Below are positions 57,048 through 64,000 of a DNA stretch of 64,000 bases, in pieces. Position 1 is the stretch's first letter, and each line of letters starts with the position of its first letter. The stretch covers positions 558,001 through 622,000 of the forward strand of contig NC_035793.1 of NCBI RefSeq assembly GCF_001653235.2. The letters are read 5' to 3'. The notes beneath the pieces were generated by a model. It was not told where the DNA came from. It did not search any database and worked only from the letters and a program-made list of their open reading frames with translations. A program made the position numbers and the translations under genes. The stretch comes from Pochonia chlamydosporia 170 (taxonomy: Eukaryota > Ascomycota > Sordariomycetes > Hypocreales > Clavicipitaceae).

Positions 57048-58965
57048 GTCCCCTCGCAAACCACCCACCGCGCACGATCAAGCAGACAATGAAGATTCCA
57101 GGTCCTCTAAAGCCAGAGTCAATACCTGTAGCGAGCTAGATAGGAAGCTGGGCTTTATCCCTTGCGCAGGAGTGGGTTATGTAAACACGACGTTTTGAGT
57201 CCCTAGATACTGCTATCAATATACACTCATTTCGTTGTAACATGTCTTCTCACTTGAAGGGCCGGACGAAACTCCGTGCACACTACATTTCGCTTGAAGA
57301 AAATATGCTGCAAGAGACGTAGACGGCAAGTTACCAAAGGATGTATGTCAGTGCACGGCGTAGAGTAGTGCACGCCAAGGATGTAGGATCATCTTGAGGT
57401 CTGACGTGGCGGCCGTTAATACATCCTTCTGGGGTCACACATTCCCTGGGGTATGCGGAACAAAGGGCCTGTTTTACACCGGTATGCTTTCATGCATGAG
57501 ATTCTGATTGTGGCTTGAATGGGGGTCCTGCTGGTCGTGAGGCATTTTCGGTGGACAGGAGGCTGGAGGTTGGGCCGCGATGCGGTTGAAAGGCTGAGTG
57601 GGAATTTTGAGTAAGGCGAGAGTGGATAGTGGATGGTGGTCCGGCTGGCAATTTGAAGTTTCGGAGATTCGGATCGGGCCGTGCTGAGATTGATTGCTCG
57701 GTTAGGGTATTGGTTGTGTGTATGTCGGCTCTGGATGTGGTTGAAGTTGGTGATTTAGTTATTGTAGGAGGTGGTTGTTGTAGGATTTATATGGCATCGA
57801 GATTTGAGATTGTACATCGTTGAATGTATTGAGGATTCAAATAGCTGGAGGATGCTGGGCAAGCTGATCCATGAGCGCAGCTGGCGTGGGTTTAATCGGT
57901 GCTGCGCTAAATGCGGTTATTGTTCTTGTGGCTCGAGCCTTTCAGACCAAAAGCGGTTCGTATGATGCATTCATATCATCAGGTCGAAAGCTTAGTCCTT
58001 TGCAGTTTACTGGTAATGCACCCTTTGGTAGACAAGAGCAGAATCAAGATGCTTTCATCCCAACATCTTGTTCTGTTCGACCAATAGAGAACCATGTTCA
58101 TCGCCAAAATGGTACCCAAATCAGTGCAGATGAATCTATGCAGGGAACAGACCGTTGTCAATGAGCTTGAAGCAGGGTCAAATTGTCAAGATCCCTACAG
58201 GCTCAGTGCCGCCACACCTCAAGCGCAGGGTTCAGTATCCGAACGAGGGTCGTCTTGATTACGGAGGATTGAAAGAATTGTATAGACGTGTTTTCAACAT
58301 CAGTCGACGAGAGTTTGAGCTCTCATATGCTCTGTGAAGATGTGAAGAGGGCCTTAATTGCCGAGGAAAATTGCCAGTGCGCGGGAGCAGGTCTCTAATT
58401 CGCCTTGTGAGACAGAAACACCGTTTCCCTCGCCTATTTGTCAAACGTCGTAGCAGTAACTGGTTGCTTCGTTCTGACATCCGTTTCTATTTTGCAAATA
58501 ATCCTCCTTGTGGGAAGTCAGGTGAAAAGTGCCGTCAGAATCTGCCTTGAATCAATTGTTGGATTGGTGGAGCCTAGAAACTTGTAGATATCTCTCTGCA
58601 TGAGTGGAACTTGGTTGTGTTCGTCTCCCAAGGTTGAAAGGATAATTGCCACCAAGATTAGTTTGTTGCTTATGATTGACATAGCATTTAGCCATTTTCG
58701 ACGTTTATATGACTCGAACGGCGTGTAGTGCCGTTTAACCGTTGAATTATCCACGCGCCACCGACGCAACCTACTTCAATGGTTTATTAATCCACATCTG
58801 ATAACATCATATACCCACAAAACAGCTCTCTATCACAAGGTCTCCAAATAAAACCCAGAAAATGGCCAGCTATTGTCGCCCGTTTCAGGTTCATATCAAA
58901 AGGAGGATAACAACATTGTTAGAGTGAACCCATGTCTAAAAATTTTAGTCGGCAATTCGCTGATA
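57048..58965. other. intergenic region with weak frames
   Basis: 1.9 kb between the metallothionein and the MFS transporter. A 97-codon plus-strand frame (57871-58164, hydrophobic N-terminus) and a 60-codon frame (58155-58337) overlap at their ends in different reading frames; together they could be a decayed small gene, but neither resembles a family I know. A tRNA-like stretch on the minus strand at about 58700-58770 lacks a proper T-stem. No gene is called. Confidence 0.4.
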
Positions 58966-60794
58966 ATGTCGTCGGAAACATTGACTCATCCTACTCTGTC
59001 GAACAACCTCGCCAGTAATGTCGGAGGGATTGTTTCGTCGCTCCAAGACGATAATGAGGATGTCATAACGCCATCACAAGACTTCCAGTCTCGCATAACG
59101 TCCCCCAAGCCCTCGATAGGTTCACGGAACCACCAGCAACCGCGAAGACTGACGAGAGATGTCAACGAGGACCCGATCCTAGGCGTGGAACTGGGCCGCA
59201 TCAGGAGCAGACAGGCTGACGCCGTCACACTTCAACCAGATCTTCCTCAAGCACAAAGCAGTCAGACAAACTTGATATCCCAAAGCGTTCCGCCTGAGTT
59301 GCCCAATCTCCTAGCAGAGGTCATCTTTGTTCTCGTCTGCACAGCGGGCCAGGTCATTTTCGCGCTAACATTGGGCCATATCGTTGTCAATCAGTTTGCC
59401 TTTCGCGATGCTCTGGATATAGTTTCAGCGCAGACACCATGGCTGTTGGGGTCCTCGGCGCTCGCAAGCGGTTTATCCATCATCATTTTTGGCCCTTTGG
59501 CCGATCTCGCTCCTCCGAAGCCTCTCATGGTAGGCGCTTTCCTGTGGGAGGCAGTCTGGAATGCCGTAACGGCAGTGGCCATTTCTCCACGGCTCAAGAT
59601 TCTCTTCTTTGTAGCTAGAGCTATGCAAGGCCTTGCCGTTGGCGTGCTCGTGTCGACTTCGATGAGCATTCTGGGCAGAGTGTACAATCCGGGCATCCGC
59701 AAAACTCGTGTGTTTTCCATGATGGCAGCAGGTGCACCGTTTGGATACTGGATTGGCTGTATTCAAGGCGGTCTTCTTACTGCCCATCTTCCGTGGATAT
59801 TTGGTAGTACATCCATTTTTCTCGGACTATGTGCGCTTGCTGCTCAGCTTACCATCCCGAAGCTGCGACCGGCGAATGACAGTACGAATGCTGCTACGAA
59901 TGCGCCTTCAATAAGGCAGTTCGATTATATTGGTGCTCTGCTCGCATCCTTGGGGTGCGGTTTGGTTCTTTTTGGGCTCACGCAGGGCTCGGCGGTAGAC
60001 TGGAATCCATACACGTATTCCATGATTATCGTTGGTTTCTTGTCGATTGTTGGGTTTTACTTTGTGGAGCGCCGGGTTGCTCGCCCTCTTATACCAAATG
60101 CACTTTGGAGAACTCCTGGTTTCGCCGCCTTACTTCTTTCGTATACCTTTGGTTTCGGTGCTTACGGTATGTTGCATGTTTTTGCCAATGTCTCCCTTTG
60201 GAAGCGTTGATGCTGACCGAGATAATAGGCGGAGCGTGGCAATTCTACGCCATTCAGTTCTGGCAACGATATCAAGGCGCGTCCCCTCTGACCGCGGCGC
60301 TGTACCTGCTTCCAAACGCCATTGTCGGAGTGCTAGCAGCGTGGATCGTCTCCAAGACGCTTCATGTAGTGCCGGGTCATTGGATTTTCGCGACGAGTAT
60401 GATCTGCTTTGGCCTGGGACCAGTCTTCTTCCTTCCTCAAAACCCCAACTCCTCGTACTGGGCTCTCTCATTCCCAGGAGTGGTCTTGGCAACTTTTGGG
60501 CCGGACTTGAGTTTTGCAGCAGCAACCATCTTCATTACCTCCAGTGTGCCCAGGTCATATCAAGGATCCGCAGGTGCTCTGTTGCTCACGGTCCAGAATT
60601 TGACTCTGGCAATTGTCACGTCGGTGGCCGACTCCATCGGCCTCAAGGTCGACCAGCTTCCGTCAGGGGAGATGGGACTCGAAGGTATGCGTGCCGTCTG
60701 GTGGTTTGGTCTTGCTGCTGCTCTCGTCGGAGCATTGATAACTATTACTATGGTTCGGATTCCTAAAGCGGAAGAAAAAGAGCATGAGCAGTAA
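58966..60794 (+). CDS. DHA2-type major facilitator superfamily drug/metabolite transporter
   Basis: Two exons (58966-60166, 60229-60794; 62-nt intron) give 588 residues. The start MSSETLTHPTL (58966) is preferred over the ATG at 58873, which would add 31 leader-like residues. A hydrophilic N-terminus of about 120 residues is followed by 14 probable transmembrane helices. The SGLSIIIFGPLADLAPPKPLMV stretch fits MFS motif A, and RAMQGLAVGVLVSTSMSILG is the helix-4 motif B region. A GAPFGYWIGCIQGG stretch fits the motif C antiporter signature region. DHA2 carriers expel drugs, siderophores or amines by proton antiport. Substrate unknown; no secondary-metabolite enzyme is adjacent. Confidence 0.9.
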
Positions 60795-61803
60795 TGCGGT
60801 TCAGCTTTGCATGAGGACATCTTGAGTTTTGACGCAAAGAACAAGGTGGGGAGAAGTCAGTAGAAAATTCAACCAAGATTCTTTCATGAGTGGCGTTTTG
60901 GTCAGGAACAAGACATTGTGCAGCTGCATTCACATTTGGACGTAGAAGGAAGGAACGACTGTGTGACCTCATAGCACTTGACACCAAAGTACAGGAGACT
61001 CTTTGTGCCGGGAATCTTAGAAGGCAGGAACTTCGTCAATGCCAGCAAACGATGTGCATGAAAATTAACTTATTCCACATATTTTGACAAGAATATTCGG
61101 AACAATGGCTACGTCTGTGCGTCAATGTTACCAAAGTTCGTGAACAGTACTCCGTGCTCCCTTAGGTAGGCGAGGCACGGGTTCTTCAAGTTCCGCCAAT
61201 AGCCCTGCGCTCGCTCATGCAGAGCCCACTACCAGATGGCTCAGGGCTTACCGAAATTCCCGCGATTTGACAAGCACAGTCCACAATGCCTTGGGATCCC
61301 TAGAGCACGGGGTCTTTCACAGGATTTTCTACCAGGATCGGCATCCCAAGGACCAGTTCTGAGCTCCAATCTCACCGATGCACCAATGATCCATCACCTT
61401 TGGACCAGCTAGTCCCGGCATGTCGGTAGTTGCGTCGGCGGCTCCGGTGACCCCAAGTGCTCTCTCAATCTCTCAACCGCTTTGGCTTGCCTGCTCCTTT
61501 ACAATTGCTTTGACAAGAAATCCCATTTTTCTTGTTCTGACCCTGAATAGGAACGTACTGTAATACTTGTTGAGAAATGCATCGCCTCTCATCCTAGGAT
61601 TAGCCAAAGGTCAACCAGGAACGCATGGTCAGGCAGTGGTGAGGAGCCGAAATTGGTCTGGTATGTGTGACCAAAACACCACTGATCCACAAAAACAACA
61701 AGGAGCATTGAATCCTTTTTCCTGTTGCTAATCTCTGAAATACAGCATTCTCAACAACAATCCATCAGCCGGTTTGTCGACTATCCGGTTCATCGAGCGC
61801 GTC
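60795..61803. other. intergenic, promoter of the ArAE-type transporter gene
   Basis: About 1 kb with the MFS gene 3' UTR and the promoter of the next gene. A TACTCCGTG motif is at 61148-61156. No gene, repeat or RNA seen. Confidence 0.5.
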
Positions 61804-64000
61804 ATGACTGGTGTCAATTCGCCTCGCAGCCAGCCTGCTCAAAGCAATGGCGCTGACGATGAGACGCTTGCAGAGCTTAAACGACCAACACGCCAGCCAT
61901 CCAAATGGAAACTGCCTGGATGGCTGAACCACTTTAACGCCAATGACCTCAAAGTCGCTTTTCGTTGTTGGGTTGCAGTATGGGTCGCGACAATCCTCAT
62001 GCTCATCAACCCGGCGCTGAAGAATATTGGCATTGCCACCTTTTTCAGCGCCATTGTCCTCTACATTGTTCCGCCAGCCGGCATATTGATGGTGTATTTA
62101 CTGGCCTCGTTATCGTTACTTTTGGGCATGTGCCTGGCTTGGGCTTGGGGTCTTTTGTCCATGAAGGCCGCCTTGGCTGTGCGCCCTGACGATGAAACCC
62201 AAGCGCTGCTCCAATCCCTCCGACAGCAGGCGGCTACCATTGGTAATCAAACCGGACAGTCGCCGGCGGCTATTGCCCAAGAGCTCATCTACAATGGCTT
62301 CATGCTTGACGCGCGGGTTATTGCCATCTATTTTGTCATGTGCTGCGTCTTTATATATGTGCTTGCTCGGCTGCGGTACGCCAATGGCAAGCTAGTTTTG
62401 TTGCAACTCTTTGGCACTATTGTCATCGACGTGTTTTTGTTAACCGGGCCCATCCTGACAAAATTCAATGCCAAGCTCGCGCAGGTGCTGGTGAAGCCAG
62501 GCGCAATCGGAATAGGCTTGGGGGCAGCCTGTTGCCTTCTCGTCTTCCCGCAATCGACGTCGTATGTTGTTTTGGGACAGATGGAGCAACTCATTCGCAT
62601 GGTGGAGGCACCTCTAGACTCGACACGACGGTACTTTGCTGGAGACGAGACGTTGGGTGATGCGGAATTACGAGCGTCGAAAGGCGCTATTATCGGCTTG
62701 TTCAAGAGCATGGAGCCTGCTCTTGCATTCCTTCCGCTTGATCTTTCACGAGGCAGATGGAACACTGATGATGTCAAGAGTCTTCAAGGGCGTGTGAGAG
62801 ATGCTATTGCGGCCGGCCTATTCCTTCTAGATTTCCATATCGCTCGAGTTTCAGCGGCTGCCAGGGCCCAGAAACTTACAACAGCCCAGCCAACCCCTGA
62901 AGTGATTTCCCCTGGAGACATCAGCGACGAGAAGGAAAAGGAAGGGGGCAACATGACCTTCTATACTGGCCTGGTTGACGCTTTGAAGAGTCCGGAACAG
63001 AGCTCTATCCGACAAGGCTTGTTGGAGACCCTCAAAGGCACAACCGCCGAAGTTCTTGAAGTGAACTCTCGAGCAATTAAAGTTGCAGCCGAGACCGTTC
63101 ACACCATCAACACGGGACGATGGTATTTTTCCTCAAGCCGTACCAAGCGCCTCAATCTACTCAAGGAAGAGTTGGCGGATCTCCGTTCTAAATTACAATG
63201 CGCCCGGGAATCATGCGTTGTCAGCACCAATGACGCCGTCCTTGGCGCCCACGCCGATTTATTTGATGAGCACGGCCAGCTCAAAAACCGTAAAGACACA
63301 AACCCGCTGTCTTTTAATGGAATCATCCTCTCAATGGTCCTGGAAGAGCGCATCGTAGGTACGGCAGCGGCTACGGAAGGCATATTAGATCAAATCCTAG
63401 AACTCTTGGAATTGCGAACTAAGACGCGTATTTGGATTCCATCACGACTTCGCTACGCAGTATCTTGGCTGTTTAGCGGCCATATCGCAGCACCAGTTGC
63501 CGGCGCTTCGACGACACCTGCTGAGGACCCTGACGATATACTGGAACAAACTGAGGAGACTCACAGGCGGCTGCGTCTTGTCAGCAAGGGCACTGCTGCG
63601 CCCAAGAAGCGAAGAGGGTTCCTTACTCGAGGGATTATCGGCTTTTATAAATGGTTTACGAATCCGGGAGGGATGTATGCTTTGCGAATGGTCGTGGTCA
63701 CCATTGCCACCTCCATTCCTGCCGTCCTCCCGAACACGGCAGGCTTCTTCTACCGCGAGAAGGGCATTTGGGCGGTTATTATGGCACAAACATGCTTGCT
63801 GATGTATATGGCGGATTTCACATTCTCCCTGGTATCCCGGGGCCTAGGCACGGTTCTTGGTGGCGCTCTTGCCCTGGTTGCTTGGTACGCGGGTTCAGGC
63901 AACGGCATCAGCAACCCATACGGACTTGGGGCTACCACGGCGGTTATCTCATTCATACTCATGTGGTGGCGCATCTACTTACCCCCAGCATTTGCGCAAG
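61804..64000 (+). CDS. ArAE-type (fusaric-acid-resistance-like) multi-pass membrane protein, partial at the right edge
   Basis: The frame from ATG 61804 is open with no stop to the window end, giving at least 732 residues. An N-terminal hydrophilic stretch is followed by the six-helix 'putative ER transporter, 6TM N-terminal' type block (LKVAFRCWVAVWVATILMLI, IVLYIVPPAGILMVYLLASL and so on). A long soluble middle region (about 250-600) has amphipathic helices, and a second membrane block begins near 620 (MYALRMVVVTIATSIPAV). That two-block layout fits the fungal relatives of bacterial aromatic-acid exporters and fusaric-acid resistance proteins. The rest, including the C-terminal domain, lies beyond 64000. 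Substrate unknown; export of aromatic acids is inferred from the family only. No intron is needed in the visible part. Confidence 0.88.
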   Translation, partial: MTGVNSPRSQPAQSNGADDETLAELKRPTRQPSKWKLPGWLNHFNANDLKVAFRCWVAVWVATILMLINPALKNIGIATFFSAIVLYIVPPAGILMVYLLASLSLLLGMCLAWAWGLLSMKAALAVRPDDETQALLQSLRQQAATIGNQTGQSPAAIAQELIYNGFMLDARVIAIYFVMCCVFIYVLARLRYANGKLVLLQLFGTIVIDVFLLTGPILTKFNAKLAQVLVKPGAIGIGLGAACCLLVFPQSTSYVVLGQMEQLIRMVEAPLDSTRRYFAGDETLGDAELRASKGAIIGLFKSMEPALAFLPLDLSRGRWNTDDVKSLQGRVRDAIAAGLFLLDFHIARVSAAARAQKLTTAQPTPEVISPGDISDEKEKEGGNMTFYTGLVDALKSPEQSSIRQGLLETLKGTTAEVLEVNSRAIKVAAETVHTINTGRWYFSSSRTKRLNLLKEELADLRSKLQCARESCVVSTNDAVLGAHADLFDEHGQLKNRKDTNPLSFNGIILSMVLEERIVGTAAATEGILDQILELLELRTKTRIWIPSRLRYAVSWLFSGHIAAPVAGASTTPAEDPDDILEQTEETHRRLRLVSKGTAAPKKRRGFLTRGIIGFYKWFTNPGGMYALRMVVVTIATSIPAVLPNTAGFFYREKGIWAVIMAQTCLLMYMADFTFSLVSRGLGTVLGGALALVAWYAGSGNGISNPYGLGATTAVISFILMWWRIYLPPAFAQ

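Noticed and set aside
56853..57068. 71-codon minus-strand frame rich in Gln and Glu
   Set aside because: It is the antisense of the Cys-rich metallothionein exon; Cys/Ser codons read backwards give Gln/Glu.
58700..58770. tRNA-like sequence on the minus strand (B-box-like GTTCGAGTC and an ACGGC/GCCGT hairpin)
   Set aside because: The T-stem does not pair, there is no variable loop between hairpin and B box, and the acceptor ends are not complementary.
60032..60766. 244-codon frame overlapping the MFS transporter
   Set aside because: Different frame from the conserved MFS sequence; a shadow.

Overview
This is about 64 kb of nuclear DNA from a filamentous ascomycete, most likely a sordariomycete and possibly Hypocreales. 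The class call is an inference. It rests on many short introns (mostly 48-130 nt) with GTRNGT-type donors and CTAAC/CTAAT branch points, pyrimidine-rich leaders, and fungus-specific families: a Git3-type receptor, a fungal rhodopsin-like (PTH11-type) receptor, an Arb1 RNAi subunit, ENA-type ATPase, DHA2 and ArAE-type transporters. I built 20 gene models by hand-splicing, plus one weak partial exon at the left edge. The last gene runs off the right edge.

Left third (1-24.3 kb): a class-I glutamine-amidotransferase-like gene converges on a Git3/GPR1-type GPCR. A 2.2-kb divergent promoter separates the GPCR from an 11-exon SNF2 helicase with an embedded RING and three SUMO-consensus lysines. Then come an isoprenylcysteine-methyltransferase-like membrane protein, a small Ser/Thr-rich probably GPI-anchored protein, an AAAP amino-acid permease, a complete five-exon cytochrome P450, a rhodopsin-like seven-helix receptor and a GNAT acetyltransferase.

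Middle (24.3-47.7 kb): an intronless ankyrin-repeat protein; an ABCC (MRP-like) transporter of about 1,440 residues with a single +1 frame discontinuity; the splicing helicase PRP22; a dienelactone-hydrolase-like enzyme; a PMP3-family membrane protein with a long tail ending near a PPxY motif; an Arb1 homologue interrupted by one in-frame UAG; an inositol polyphosphate multikinase; and the pre-mRNA 3'-end factor CLP1.

Right third (47.7-64 kb): an ENA-type P-type ATPase, a 25-residue Cys-rich metallothionein split over three exons, a DHA2-type MFS transporter and a truncated ArAE-type membrane transporter.

There is no obvious biosynthetic cluster, CRISPR array, rRNA or intact mobile element. 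The genes look like ordinary mixed housekeeping and accessory content. The most interesting points are the Arb1 UAG, which lies at the 3' edge of a predicted hairpin loop and has a U at -1 (a plausible A-to-I mRNA editing site), the ABCC frame discontinuity, the tiny metallothionein, two GC-AG introns, an 18-nt micro-exon, and the SUMO-site-rich SNF2/RING protein.
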